A DNA stretch of 64,000 nt from Pseudovibrio exalbescens (GCF_028737195.1 NZ_JAQZAJ010000005.1:1-64000), one strand, 5' to 3'. Counted from the stretch's first letter, positions 52,574 through 62,256 are shown. Notes: a model not told the origin generated them from the letters alone. Program-made: numbers and translations.

Positions 52574-55500
52574 ATGCTTCAGGGCTGGGTGGTCGTGCTT
52601 GTGGCACTGGCCTACATACTGCTCCTCTTTCTCGTCGCCAGCTATGGAGACAGAGCAGCAAGGCTCAAGGGTTTTTCGGGTGCAGGCCGACCGCTGATCT
52701 ATGCATTATCCCTGTCAGTCTACTGCACTTCCTGGACCTTTTTCGGCTCCGTCGGGCTGGCGACACGGAGCGGCATCGAGTTTCTGGGCATCTATATTGG
52801 CCCGATCCTGATGTTCTTTTTGGGCTACCCGCTTTTACGGCGCATTATCCATCTTGCCAAAAGTGAGCGCATTACCTCGGTAGCGGACTTCATTGCGGCC
52901 CGATACGGCAAGAGCCAGATGGTCGCCGCCATGGTGACGTTGATCGCCGTCATCGGCATGACGCCTTACATCGCCCTGCAACTGAAAGCACTGTCCCTTT
53001 CGGTCAGCACCATTGTGCAGAACCCGATCATGGCCACCTCGGTAGCACCGGAATACGTGTTCGGTGACGAGACCCTCCTGATTGCCATCTTCATGGCGGT
53101 GTTCACCTGGCTTTTCGGCACCCGCCACACCGATGCCACCGAGCATCAGGAAGGCCTCATGCTGGCCATTGCCATGGAGGCGATGGTAAAGCTGATTGCC
53201 TTCCTTGCGGTCGGCATCTGGGCCACATTCGTGCTGTTTGACGGGCCGGGCGAACTGCTGGCAAAGGCCAGCGAAGAAGGGGTGAAAAGCGCCCTGATCT
53301 TTGACAGCGCAAACCTCAGCAACTTGCTGATCCTGACCATGTTGAGCCTGTTCGCCATCGTCTTGTTGCCGCGCCAGTTCCACGTGACGGTGACTGAAAA
53401 CAACAGTCCCGACGAGCTGCGCCGCGCTTCCTGGCTGTTTCCAAGCTATCTGATTGCAATCAACCTGTTTGTGATCCCCATTGCGCTGGCCGGCATGGCT
53501 CTCTTTTCGTCTGGCGTTAATCCGGACATGTTCGTGCTTGCACTGCCCCGCACTTTTGATGCGCCTCTGCTTACCCTCGTGGTTTTCGTGGGCGGGCTTT
53601 CTGCCGCAACTGCCATGGTGATCGTTACAACGGTGGCGCTCTCCATCATGGTCTCAAATGACCTTGTGATGCCTCTTATTCTGCGGCGCCGGACAGAAGA
53701 TGAAATCATCGCCTCTTCCGGTGAGGACATGAGCCAGCTGATCTTGAACATTCGGCGAATGTCGATCTTCATCATCATACTGGGGGGCTACATCTACTAC
53801 AGGGTTGCAGGCGATAGCGCAGCCCTTGCCTCAATTGGCCTGCTGTCGTTTGCGGCGATTGCCCAATTCGCGCCCTCGTTCTTTGGCGGACTGATCTGGC
53901 GCCGGGCAACGGCGCGGGGTGCCAAAGCCGCCATGATGGGCGGTTTCTTCCTGTGGTTCTATACGCTGCTGCTGCCGGTGTTCGCCAAGGAAGGCATTTT
54001 GAATCCCGAACTGCTGGAAACAGGCCTTTTCGGCATTGCGGCCCTGCGCCCTGAAGCGCTGTTTTTCACGGACATCTCTGATCCCTTCATCCACGGCGTG
54101 TTGTGGAGCTTGGGTTTCAACATCTTCTGCTACGTAGCGTTTTCACTGAGCCGCCAGCCAACGTCCATCGAGCGGTTGCAGGCAAATGTTTTCGTTCCAG
54201 CGGAGATCCACACCCCTCCTGCTCTCAGGCTCTGGCGCACCGCGATTACGACCGGCGATCTTCAGGCCACCATCGCGCGGTACATTGGTGAGGAACGCAC
54301 CCAGCGCTCGTTTGATACCTATGCCCGCGACAACGGCATTGAGCTGAACGAGTATCAGGAGGCAGACGCCCGTCTCATTCGTTTTTCCGAACAGCTGCTT
54401 GCAAGCGCCATCGGCTCGGCTTCCGCCCGCCTCGTGCTTTCCCTGCTCTTCAAGCGCCGAGATCCGAACACCAAAGGCACCATAAAGCTTCTGGACGATG
54501 CCACCGAAGCCATCCAATACAACCGCGACCTGCTACAGGTGGCGCTTGACCAAGTGCGACAGGGCCTTGCGGTGTTTGACCGCGACCTGCATCTCATTTT
54601 TTGGAATCGCAACTTCCGCGAGATCCTGTCCCTGCCCATCGAATTCGGTCAGGTGGGGGTGCCGCTGGAGCGTATTCTGACATACAGCGCGGAACGAGGA
54701 GAGTTTGGCGACGGTGTGGTGGCCGACCTTGTCAGCGATCGTCTAAGCAACTTCATCGGCGCTCAAGACACCTATCAGGAACGCATGATGATGTCCGGCA
54801 ACGTGCTGGAAGTGCGCACCAGTCCGATGCCTAATGGCGGATTGGTGATCACCTACAGCGACATCACAGAGCGCGTGATGGCGGAAGATGCGCTTGCTCA
54901 CGCAAACGAGACGCTAGAGCGGCGCGTGCGCCAGCGAACAGCAGAGCTCACAAGCGTTAATGACGAACTCATGGAGGCCCGGCAAAAGGCTGAGTTGGCA
55001 AACCAGGACAAAACACGGTTTCTGGCTGCGGCGGGGCACGACATCTTGCAACCACTTAATGCGGCAAAGCTCTACTCCTCAGCGCTGAGCGACAAGTTTG
55101 CCACCCAGAACAATCCCAACAGTGATCTGGTGCGCAATGTTGAAGCCTCTCTTGAATCGGTAGAGGAAATCATCGGCACCGTCCTTGAGATCTCTCGGCT
55201 CGATACGGCAACGTTCCAACCTGAGTTCTCGGTGTTCCGTTTGGACGACATTCTGAAACCGCTGGAGACCCAATTTCGGCCGATTGCAGAGGAGAAAGGA
55301 TTGCGCCTTAAGGTCATGCCAACGGACCTTACCTTGCATTCCGACAGGCGCCTGATGCGACGCCTGCTGCAAAACCTCATCTCCAACGCCATCAAGTACA
55401 CTGAAACCGGTGGGGTATTGGTCGCCACCCGAAAACGAAAGCCTTCACTTGGAATTGTGGAGGTGTTTGACACGGGGCTAGGCATCCCCGAAGAACAACA

Positions 55501-56125
55501 GAAAGCCGTATTCAAGGAGTTCCAACGGCTCGACTCGGGCGCACGTATCGCCTCTGGACTAGGTCTTGGCCTCTCCATCGTAGAGCGCATCAGCCGCGTT
55601 CTCGATCACAAGGTCTCGCTTACTTCTAAGGTTGGTAAGGGGACCCGTTTTTCGGTCCAGTTCAAGGCTGCTGGCAACCTGCCGAAGGTGGCGGCTTCAC
55701 CTGCAGCCAGCAAAACTGCAGGTCAGCTGGATGGACTGGTGGTACTGGCCATCGACAATGAGCCGAAAATCCTTGAGGGCATGACCACCCTCCTCAACAC
55801 GTGGAACTGTACTGTCATCGGCGCTGAAAGCGGGATAGCCGCTGCCAAGAACGTTCACAAGACCGGCAAACTGCCAGACATCATCCTTGCGGACTATCAT
55901 CTTGATGAGGGAACCGGCATTGAAGCCATTGGCCAGTTGCGGTGGAAGTTTGGCAATGACCTTCCGGCCATTTTGATCACGGCTGACCGCAGCAAAGACG
56001 TACGCGGTGAGGCGGAGGAGAAAAACATCCTGATCCTCAACAAGCCACTGAAGCCAGCAGCACTTCGGGCCCATCTTGCAAGGCGCAAGTCCGAGCTGGA
56101 TGAAGCGGCTCAGGAAACCGTCTGA
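52574..56125 (+). CDS. Hybrid sensor histidine kinase with solute-symporter-like sensor
   Basis: 1183 residues. Residues 1-480 hold about 13 membrane helices of the sodium/solute symporter (PutP) type. A linker and PAS-like domain follow (about 650-770), then a coiled coil with RRVRQRTAELTSVNDEL. HisKA has AAAGHDILQPLNAAK near residue 820; HATPase has DTGLGIPEEQQ and GLGLGLSIVERI. The C-terminal receiver (about 1050-1175) has its phosphoacceptor Asp near 1105 in LADYHLDEG. The layout equals the NahK/ErcS/CbrA-like hybrid kinases that couple solute uptake or sensing to metabolism. The ligand is unknown. The convergent LuxR-type regulator at 56209 is the likely partner. Confidence 0.93.
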   Translation: MLQGWVVVLVALAYILLLFLVASYGDRAARLKGFSGAGRPLIYALSLSVYCTSWTFFGSVGLATRSGIEFLGIYIGPILMFFLGYPLLRRIIHLAKSERITSVADFIAARYGKSQMVAAMVTLIAVIGMTPYIALQLKALSLSVSTIVQNPIMATSVAPEYVFGDETLLIAIFMAVFTWLFGTRHTDATEHQEGLMLAIAMEAMVKLIAFLAVGIWATFVLFDGPGELLAKASEEGVKSALIFDSANLSNLLILTMLSLFAIVLLPRQFHVTVTENNSPDELRRASWLFPSYLIAINLFVIPIALAGMALFSSGVNPDMFVLALPRTFDAPLLTLVVFVGGLSAATAMVIVTTVALSIMVSNDLVMPLILRRRTEDEIIASSGEDMSQLILNIRRMSIFIIILGGYIYYRVAGDSAALASIGLLSFAAIAQFAPSFFGGLIWRRATARGAKAAMMGGFFLWFYTLLLPVFAKEGILNPELLETGLFGIAALRPEALFFTDISDPFIHGVLWSLGFNIFCYVAFSLSRQPTSIERLQANVFVPAEIHTPPALRLWRTAITTGDLQATIARYIGEERTQRSFDTYARDNGIELNEYQEADARLIRFSEQLLASAIGSASARLVLSLLFKRRDPNTKGTIKLLDDATEAIQYNRDLLQVALDQVRQGLAVFDRDLHLIFWNRNFREILSLPIEFGQVGVPLERILTYSAERGEFGDGVVADLVSDRLSNFIGAQDTYQERMMMSGNVLEVRTSPMPNGGLVITYSDITERVMAEDALAHANETLERRVRQRTAELTSVNDELMEARQKAELANQDKTRFLAAAGHDILQPLNAAKLYSSALSDKFATQNNPNSDLVRNVEASLESVEEIIGTVLEISRLDTATFQPEFSVFRLDDILKPLETQFRPIAEEKGLRLKVMPTDLTLHSDRRLMRRLLQNLISNAIKYTETGGVLVATRKRKPSLGIVEVFDTGLGIPEEQQKAVFKEFQRLDSGARIASGLGLGLSIVERISRVLDHKVSLTSKVGKGTRFSVQFKAAGNLPKVAASPAASKTAGQLDGLVVLAIDNEPKILEGMTTLLNTWNCTVIGAESGIAAAKNVHKTGKLPDIILADYHLDEGTGIEAIGQLRWKFGNDLPAILITADRSKDVRGEAEEKNILILNKPLKPAALRAHLARRKSELDEAAQETV

Positions 56126-56147
56126 AACATACACGCCAAGACGAAAA

Positions 56148-56175
56148 AGGCTCCGAACCAGCAGGTCCGGAGCCT
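56148..56175. terminator. Hairpin between convergent kinase and regulator genes
   Basis: AGGCTCCG and CGGAGCCT form an 8-bp stem with a 12-nt loop, followed by ATTGTTT on the plus strand and preceded by AAAA. It serves both genes. Confidence 0.75.
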
Positions 56176-56208
56176 ATTGTTTCAAGTCCTGTGCGCCACG
56201 ACGGCTGA

Positions 56209-56892
56209 TCAGGCCAGAGCGTTCGCCATCTGCTGCCACTGGCCAGCTTCAATCTTAGCGGCGGCAATGACAGCCTGCGTCCGGCTCTCAACACCGAGCT
56301 TCTGCAAAATTGCAGATACGTGGGCCTTAACGGTTGCTTCCGACACGGACAGCTCATAGGCGATCTGCTTGTTCAGAAGCCCTTGACTTAGCATCATCAA
56401 CACACGCACCTGCTGCGGCGTGAGGCTCGCCAAGCGCCTTGCCATTTTTGAGGCTTCGTCTTCCACGCTCAAGTCAATATCCGGCGGCGTCCAAACACCC
56501 CCAGCCATGACCGTGGAAACAGCCTCCTGAATAACGTCTACCCCAAGGGACTTCGGAATGAAGCCCGATGCGCCAAACTCAATACAGCTGCGGATGGTTG
56601 CAGGATCTTCTGTGGCAGATACCACCAACACCGGGACGCCTACATATTGAGCGCGAAGATACATAAGGCCTGAGAACCCTCTCATGCCGGGCATCGTCAA
56701 GTCCAGAAACACCAGATCCACGTCCTCCTCGCGGTCCAGCGTTTGGGTAACCTCTTCAAGGCTGCCAACTTCGATAATTGATGCGCCAGTGAAGAGCTTT
56801 TCGATTGTCTGTCGCATTGCCCCGCGGAAAAGCGGGTGATCATCTGCGATGACGAAGTTCTGCTTTTCGGTTTGCACGCCGTGCTCCTTCAT
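56209..56892 (-). CDS. LuxR/NarL-family response regulator
   Basis: 227 residues. The receiver has ADDHPLFRGAM, phosphoacceptor Asp in LVFLDLTMPG, Ser in VVSATED and Lys in FIPKSLG. The C-terminal helix-turn-helix is LTPQQVRVLMMLSQGLLNKQIAYELSVSEATVKAHVSAIL. It resembles AgmR/ExaE-type regulators, which are often encoded beside symporter-type hybrid kinases, as here. The start at 56892 is the first codon of the frame. Its regulon cannot be read from this window. Confidence 0.92.
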   Translation of the reverse strand: MKEHGVQTEKQNFVIADDHPLFRGAMRQTIEKLFTGASIIEVGSLEEVTQTLDREEDVDLVFLDLTMPGMRGFSGLMYLRAQYVGVPVLVVSATEDPATIRSCIEFGASGFIPKSLGVDVIQEAVSTVMAGGVWTPPDIDLSVEDEASKMARRLASLTPQQVRVLMMLSQGLLNKQIAYELSVSEATVKAHVSAILQKLGVESRTQAVIAAAKIEAGQWQQMANALA

Positions 56893-57627
56893 AGCTTAGC
56901 TTGCACGACCTCTTTCAGACGTCAGGTCTCCCTAGTCTCAGGTCCAGCAAACACGGACGTTGCCCTCCTCAACATTTTGAGTAAGTGCAACTGACGTTCC
57001 TCCTCGTGCTGCGGTTGCTGCGCCGCAACACCCTTCCCTATAAGTAATAGGGCATTACCAACGAAAGTAGCAAGCAATAAGTCAATAATTTTCACTTAGA
57101 ATTGCATAAGGCAACCACTAATGCACATGGAAACAATTGATTTCAATTTATGTACTTTCAAATGAAACTCATATAATCCGAAAATTTCCAATAGAAGATA
57201 ATCTGTTCTGTTTGGTAAACATCCCAAATCGTTGAGATTTAGATCTTTGAAAATCGCCCCTCCTCAGCCGAAGACTTAGCTCATCAAAGCCGAGTGACAC
57301 ATCTGAGGTAGCGCTTTTATTGTCTGGATACGCGACTTTGCGTCAGATGTGAATATTCGCAAAAAATCAACATCTTAACAATCTTGAAGCGACTACTACC
57401 CCACTCACACGAATATCAACTTTTAGTTGTGTATTTTAAGCATAGTCCGAGCCGAGTTGTCTCAACGACTCTATTCACAGCAACTCACGGGATAAGAACT
57501 ACTTTGATTTCAAGTGCTCGCAACCATGTGAAGTGGATTTTTACATCAATCAAAAAATCCAATTGCGTTTTTCACCCCTACTAGGGTTATGATTGGATGT
57601 TACCGTAACGTCACTGTGGAGCACACA
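56893..57627. other. A+T-rich intergenic region, no gene recognised
   Basis: About 730 bp, visibly richer in A and T than the flanking genes. Frames here are short and lack ribosome binding sites. It must contain the promoters of the response regulator (leftward) and the small membrane protein (rightward). The drop in GC content could mark acquired DNA or simply a long promoter region. Confidence 0.5.
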
Positions 57628-57993
57628 ATGAACAACGACGGACATACAGCAGCAATGACTGTTGCACGCACTTGCATATTGTATTCGACCGGCACCCTCC
57701 TCATCATGGCCGGACTGAGTTTCGATCCAGCAGTGTCTTTCAAGTATGGCGCGCTCTTGACCTTCCTCCTTGCTGGCTTTTTGTTGATCAAAGGAACTGA
57801 AACCACAACGCAGACACAGCACTCAGATGCAACGGTTCCATCTTCCAGCCAATTGACCAGCCGCGACGTAGAGGATAACCAAAACCCCGAAACCGAGGCG
57901 CTGACCGCCGCCTATCTTAAAGGTTGCCAAGTCACTCTCATTTCAGCCCTTCTGTTGTGGCTGGTTTCTATCTGCCTGGCGGGGATGAACTAG
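57628..57993 (+). CDS. Small two-helix membrane protein, unrecognised
   Basis: 121 residues from MNNDGHTAAMTV. Hydrophobic stretches near 15-60 (GTLLIMAGLSFDPAVSF and LLTFLLAGFLLI) and a C-terminal helix (VTLISALLLWLVSICLAGM) flank a polar linker rich in Thr, Ser and Gln. No family is recognised. The start has GTGGAG upstream; the frame opens earlier at 57589. It is followed by pip 55 bp later, possibly in the same transcript. Confidence 0.65.
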   Translation: MNNDGHTAAMTVARTCILYSTGTLLIMAGLSFDPAVSFKYGALLTFLLAGFLLIKGTETTTQTQHSDATVPSSSQLTSRDVEDNQNPETEALTAAYLKGCQVTLISALLLWLVSICLAGMN

Positions 57994-58048
57994 TCCCGTC
58001 AGGTGGGAAGGTACGACTATTTCATTTAGTTTTTGCGGAGCGTTGCGC

Positions 58049-59032
58049 ATGGGCTCATTCATGTTTCCAGCCATCCAGCCCTTTAACAGTGGCTATTTGA
58101 ATGTGAGCCCTCTTCATCGGATCTATTTCGAGGAGTCAGGCAACCCCGAGGGAAAACCGGTTGTTATTCTTCATGGTGGACCGGGAGGCGGTTCAAGCCC
58201 GGCGATGCGCCGTTTCCACGATCCCCGGCACTATCGCATCGTGATCTTTGATCAGCGCGGCTGCGGCCGTTCCACGCCCTATGCGGAGCTGCGTGAAAAC
58301 ACCACGTGGGACCTCGTCGCTGACATCGAACGTTTGCGGCTTCATCTTGGTGTTGAAAATTGGCAGGTTTTTGGAGGGTCTTGGGGCTCAACGCTCGCGC
58401 TTGCCTATGCCCAAACCCACCCCGGTCGGGTTGCGGAACTCATACTACGCGGCATCTTCTTGCTGCGCCGGCAAGAGGTAGAGTGGTTTTATCAAAAGGG
58501 AGCCAGCGCGTTGTTCCCGGACTACTTCGCAGCCTACCGTGATTATATCCCAGAGGAGGAGCGGGCCGACCTCGTTGCGGCCTATTACAAGCGCCTGACC
58601 GGGGATGACAGAGATGAGCGCCGGGAAGCAGCGCGCCGTTGGGCTCAGTGGGAAGGCAGCACGCTCTCCCTAATGCCAAACCCTAGCCGCATTGACCAGT
58701 TCGGCGAAGAGAGGATGGCAATCGCCTTTGCCCGGATTGAATGCCATTTCTTCCAGCATCGAGGCTTTTTTGAGGTAGATGGCCAGCTCCTGAGAGATAT
58801 CGATCGCATCCGCCATATCCCCGGAAGTATCATTCAGGGGCGCTACGACGTGGTAACGCCGGTGGAAGCCGCATGGGATCTGCACCAAGCCTGGCCAGAA
58901 GCCGACTTTACTATCGTGGATGACGCGGGTCACACAATGAGCGAGCCCGGTCTGACCGAAGCTCTGATCGCGGCGACGGAAAAATACAAATCCTGCTACG
59001 TCCCAGCACAGCGCGCTCACTCTGCTTCTTAG
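58049..59032 (+). CDS. pip: Prolyl iminopeptidase (S33 family)
   Basis: 327 residues. It removes N-terminal proline from peptides in the cytosol. The oxyanion segment is LHGGPGGG, the nucleophile Ser111 is in FGGSWGSTL, the Asp is in QGRYDVVTP and the His is in DDAGHTMSEP. The conserved DQRGCGRSTP is present. Length is typical for the monomeric proteobacterial enzyme. The ATG at 58049 with GGAG nine bases upstream is used; a TTG two codons earlier is unlikely. It converges with the YjbQ-family gene six bases downstream. Confidence 0.95.
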   Translation: MGSFMFPAIQPFNSGYLNVSPLHRIYFEESGNPEGKPVVILHGGPGGGSSPAMRRFHDPRHYRIVIFDQRGCGRSTPYAELRENTTWDLVADIERLRLHLGVENWQVFGGSWGSTLALAYAQTHPGRVAELILRGIFLLRRQEVEWFYQKGASALFPDYFAAYRDYIPEEERADLVAAYYKRLTGDDRDERREAARRWAQWEGSTLSLMPNPSRIDQFGEERMAIAFARIECHFFQHRGFFEVDGQLLRDIDRIRHIPGSIIQGRYDVVTPVEAAWDLHQAWPEADFTIVDDAGHTMSEPGLTEALIAATEKYKSCYVPAQRAHSAS

Positions 59033-59038
59033 CGGTAT

Positions 59039-59542
59039 TTATAGGGGCGCATCGGCGATATGGGTCCCTTGATAAACAAAGGTTAGCGAACGCCGGTGCG
59101 GCGGTCTGCGATATTCTGCCACGTAGATGCCTTGCCAAGTGCCCAAATCCAACTGGCCTACAAGAACAGGGATTTGCAGCTGCACGCCAGTCATCACACT
59201 CTTGATGTGGGCGGGCATGTCATCAGGCCCTTCGATGGTGTGCCTCCACGGACCATTTTCCGGCGCAAGACGATCCATAGCGGTTTTAAGGTCGAACAGC
59301 ACATCAGGATCAGCGTTTTCCTGAATGGTAAGCCCAGCAGATGTGTGACGCATGAAAATGGTCAGCAATCCATCACGAACACCAACTTGCCCCAACCAAT
59401 CAGAGACTTCCTGACTTATATCATAGAAGCCGATGCCATCAGTTTGTACCAGCAAACGACCCATGCTTTGGCGAAGCGGTGCTTCGGCACTATCCAGTGT
59501 CCAGACCTCAGTTGAGGCAACGTTACCCTTCCAACTTCGCAT
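59039..59542 (-). CDS. YjbQ / UPF0047 family protein
   Basis: About 167 residues from MRSWKGNVAS. Family motifs are ISQEVSDWLG, IFMRHTSAGLTIQENADP and a C-terminal LGTWQGIYVAEYR with the preceding HIKSVMTG histidine; these residues form the conserved His-rich pocket. Some members show weak thiamine-phosphate-synthase-like activity, but the physiological role is unsettled. The frame extends to 59617, but family length and an AAAGG upstream favour ATG 59542. Confidence 0.92.
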   Translation of the reverse strand: MRSWKGNVASTEVWTLDSAEAPLRQSMGRLLVQTDGIGFYDISQEVSDWLGQVGVRDGLLTIFMRHTSAGLTIQENADPDVLFDLKTAMDRLAPENGPWRHTIEGPDDMPAHIKSVMTGVQLQIPVLVGQLDLGTWQGIYVAEYRRPPHRRSLTFVYQGTHIADAPL

Positions 59543-59647
59543 GGGTTTACTAACCTTTCTCACGTAGTCTTCACGTTTGAAGCAACAAAATGGCAGCGTC
59601 GGCACACTACAGCCCACAAGTGCTTTTGCCTAGTTAAGGGACCAGTC

Positions 59648-60616
59648 ATGACATTCTCATTTCCTCACATTTCGATCTCCACAGAACTTGAGGAAGAGGC
59701 CCGTCAATTCAATGCAGCTTTGGAAGCGCAAATGACAGCCCTCCCCGATCAGTGGAGCTTTCCACCGAGTGTGTCGCGGGAGCGCCGCCTTCAAGGACTG
59801 GGAGCTTTTCCCGCGCCACAAATGAGCCCGACAGCCATCATGCTGAGCATCAACGGCCCCAAGGCACCGATACCGCTGCGCCTGTTCAAGGCCCCATCAG
59901 GAAACCCTCAGGGCGTCTTGCTGCATATCCACGGCGGCGGCTTCGTATTTGGATCGTGTGCTCACCAAGACCCGTACCTTGAAGCCCTCGCCGCCAGCGC
60001 CGACATTGACATCGTGTCAGTCGAGTACCGGCTGGCACCGGAGTACCCTTTCCCTGCGGGCCTGGAGGACTGCGAGGCTGCGGCCCTATGGATTACAGGG
60101 GAAGGTGCGAAACAGCACCAATGGCAAAAAATACTCATCGGCGGTGAAAGTGCTGGGGCAAATCTCGCGCTCGCCACCATGATCCGACTTCGCGACAGCC
60201 ACAAAAAGGCGCCGTTCGAGGGGGCAATCCTGTCAGCTGGTTTCTATGATCTCAACTTGACGCCGAGTGCTCGAAACTGGGGCACTCGTCCATTACTTCT
60301 GAATACTAGAGACCTTGAGCTATTTGCCAAACACTACGTTCTGAGAGGACCGGATAAAACCCACCCGGAAGTTTCACCTTTGTATGCAGAACTCCATGAC
60401 TTACCACCTACGATTGTAACTGTAGGCACAGAAGATCCTTTACTTGATGATAGTCTTTTCCTGGCGGCGCGATTACAGGCCACAAACTGCGAAGTTCACG
60501 TGGAAATCTATCCAAACGGATGTCACGTGTTTCAAAGTTTTGATCTCGGACTTGCCAAACTTAGCGGGGAAAGTATAGATACATTTATAAAGGACCGGCT
60601 TGGTCCACGGCGCTGA
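59648..60616 (+). CDS. Alpha/beta hydrolase, hormone-sensitive-lipase type esterase
   Basis: 322 residues. The HSL-family oxyanion motif is HIHGGGFVFG (HGGG at 95-98). The nucleophile is Ser168 in IGGESAGANLAL, the acid is the Asp of GTEDPLLDDS and the His is in PNGCHVFQSF. No signal peptide is present. Family members hydrolyse short- to medium-chain esters. A double-hotdog thioesterase-like gene follows 68 bp later on the same strand, so the pair may act together on an acyl substrate. The substrate is unknown. Confidence 0.9.
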   Translation: MTFSFPHISISTELEEEARQFNAALEAQMTALPDQWSFPPSVSRERRLQGLGAFPAPQMSPTAIMLSINGPKAPIPLRLFKAPSGNPQGVLLHIHGGGFVFGSCAHQDPYLEALAASADIDIVSVEYRLAPEYPFPAGLEDCEAAALWITGEGAKQHQWQKILIGGESAGANLALATMIRLRDSHKKAPFEGAILSAGFYDLNLTPSARNWGTRPLLLNTRDLELFAKHYVLRGPDKTHPEVSPLYAELHDLPPTIVTVGTEDPLLDDSLFLAARLQATNCEVHVEIYPNGCHVFQSFDLGLAKLSGESIDTFIKDRLGPRR

Positions 60617-60684
60617 CCGCCTACATATAAAGAAAATTGTCTATTTGCCGGATTTCTGGCCAAATCTATTCAAAAGGATAAGCA

Positions 60685-61554
60685 ATGCCTGCCCTTGAAA
60701 CACTATTGTCTTTCGTGAACACATGGGAGTGCGATGAGAACGACCATCTTAATGTTCAGTTTTACTTTGCAAAGTTTGAAGAGGCAGATCGTCAGTTCCG
60801 CTTGTTGACAGGTTTCAGTGATGCTGTTGCCGGTCCGCGTCGGGTACGCCATGTGCGCTACCACGCTGAATTGCGCTCAGCGGTTCCAATCAAGATCCGG
60901 TCGTACATTGCTTTCGACGGCCCGCATATGCTCAGTGTTGTCCACGAGATGATCGAGACATCCACCAACGAAATCTCAGCAACGGCCATTGATGGCTACA
61001 CGCCGAACCAAAGCGCCGCCAAACAGCTCCGCACCCGGTTCAAGGATGTTGAGGACACCATGAACGCCAAGGCGAATCCAAGGGGTGTGTCGCCTTCACC
61101 GTTCGTCGGCAAGCCCACAATTGATGACCTAACATCCAACGGCTCCACCGTGACATGCCGCGGCACCGTTCTGTCTCGCGATGTAACTCCAGAGGGCAAA
61201 GCGGATGATGGCTTTGCCATTGGCCTGATCAGTGATGCAGTGAGCCATGCTTGGGAACGCACGCCCATGAAAACGTCTTGGCTTGATGAGAACTACTATG
61301 GCCGTATTGCCATGGAGCAGAAGTTGACCTGGATCAGCCCATTGAAAACTGGTGACGCTGTTGTGGTGCTTTCCAGCTTCACCGGTGTGCAGAACAACGT
61401 GTTCAGTCTGCGCCATCACATTTATGAGTCACGCACCAACCGACTTGCTGCGGTTTGCGACATGGTCGCGCTGACGATGGATCTTGAGAAGCGCAGTATT
61501 GTGCCGATCGAGAACGATGTGCGAGAGAAGATCCTGTCTCTTCAAGCAAGTTGA
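60685..61554 (+). CDS. Double-hotdog acyl-CoA thioesterase-like protein
   Basis: 289 residues with two hotdog-like halves. The N-terminal half has WECDENDHLNVQFYFAKFEE, matching the D-x-x-x-H-x-N pattern of 4-hydroxybenzoyl-CoA/YbgC-type thioesterases, including the catalytic Asp candidate. The second half, from about residue 185, contains YYGRIAMEQKLTWISPLKTGD and a strand-rich C-terminus. Hydrolysis of an acyl-CoA is the likely activity, but the chain is unknown. It follows the HSL-type esterase and is closed by a terminator at 61580-61612. Confidence 0.82.
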   Translation: MPALETLLSFVNTWECDENDHLNVQFYFAKFEEADRQFRLLTGFSDAVAGPRRVRHVRYHAELRSAVPIKIRSYIAFDGPHMLSVVHEMIETSTNEISATAIDGYTPNQSAAKQLRTRFKDVEDTMNAKANPRGVSPSPFVGKPTIDDLTSNGSTVTCRGTVLSRDVTPEGKADDGFAIGLISDAVSHAWERTPMKTSWLDENYYGRIAMEQKLTWISPLKTGDAVVVLSSFTGVQNNVFSLRHHIYESRTNRLAAVCDMVALTMDLEKRSIVPIENDVREKILSLQAS

Positions 61555-61579
61555 TCCAAAGATACCTACCGAATGTAAA

Positions 61580-61612
61580 GAGGCCGCAGAGAAGTTCCGC
61601 GGCCTTTACTTT
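61580..61612. terminator. Bidirectional terminator
   Basis: AGGCCGC (61581-61587) and GCGGCCT (61599-61605) form the stem, with AAAG on the left and TTACTTT on the right. It lies between two convergent genes. Confidence 0.78.
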
Positions 61613-61633
61613 GCCAAGGCTGGAACACCCAAA

Positions 61634-62167
61634 CTACTCGCTTGAAGGCTCCTGAGGCGCAGGATTATCAAAATCCTGGCGCAGGCCTTCCACCATATTG
61701 AAGAAGCGGCGCATCGCTTTCTCTGTAAAGTCAAGCGCCTGATCCAGCTTTTCCTCTTCATCAGGACCAAACCAGCCGTTCGATGAGGTGGTGGTTTCCT
61801 TCTCTTTCAAGACCGGCTTTATACCCTTGGCATCTGCAATGGTCGCAAGCTCGCGCAGTTTGGTGCTGATGTCGGCAAGGTCTTCGCGCAACTGCCTGTT
61901 CTCCGCTTCCAGAACCGCGATTTCCGCCTCATAGGCCAACACGGCATCTGCTGACGGTGTACACACCAACTTGCCCTGCCGTTCCTCGCAGAACGATATC
62001 GTACCGTCCGATTGGTCGAGGCGCATGACACCCGTGGCCGTCTCGGTTAGCACAAAGCGCGCGTCGCGAGCCTGAGCTGTTACCTCTTCTGCGCTAACGC
62101 CAAAGGAAACTCCCGCACTGGCAGCAAGCAGCGCTATCGCGATCAGGGATGTGAGTGGCTTTGCCAT
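61634..62167 (-). CDS. Periplasmic coiled-coil protein, unrecognised
   Basis: 177 residues. A signal peptide ends near residue 26 (LLAASAGVSFGVSA). The first mature part has SFCEERQGKLVCTP, whose two cysteines could form a disulfide. A coiled coil follows (about 78-115: EAEIAVLEAENRQLREDLA). The C-terminal portion is acidic, with LDFTEKAMRRFFNMVEGL. Proteins of this layout are conserved hypotheticals in alphaproteobacteria. Its single gene and envelope location suggest a structural or scaffolding role, which is an inference. Confidence 0.8.
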   Translation of the reverse strand: MAKPLTSLIAIALLAASAGVSFGVSAEEVTAQARDARFVLTETATGVMRLDQSDGTISFCEERQGKLVCTPSADAVLAYEAEIAVLEAENRQLREDLADISTKLRELATIADAKGIKPVLKEKETTTSSNGWFGPDEEEKLDQALDFTEKAMRRFFNMVEGLRQDFDNPAPQEPSSE

Positions 62168-62256
62168 AGTCTCTCTTCAGTGTGTTCAACCGCATCTGTC
62201 AGAAATGCATGTTTGCATCCAACTACCTTAGGTCAGTTTAAGGTCCATTGAAGATT

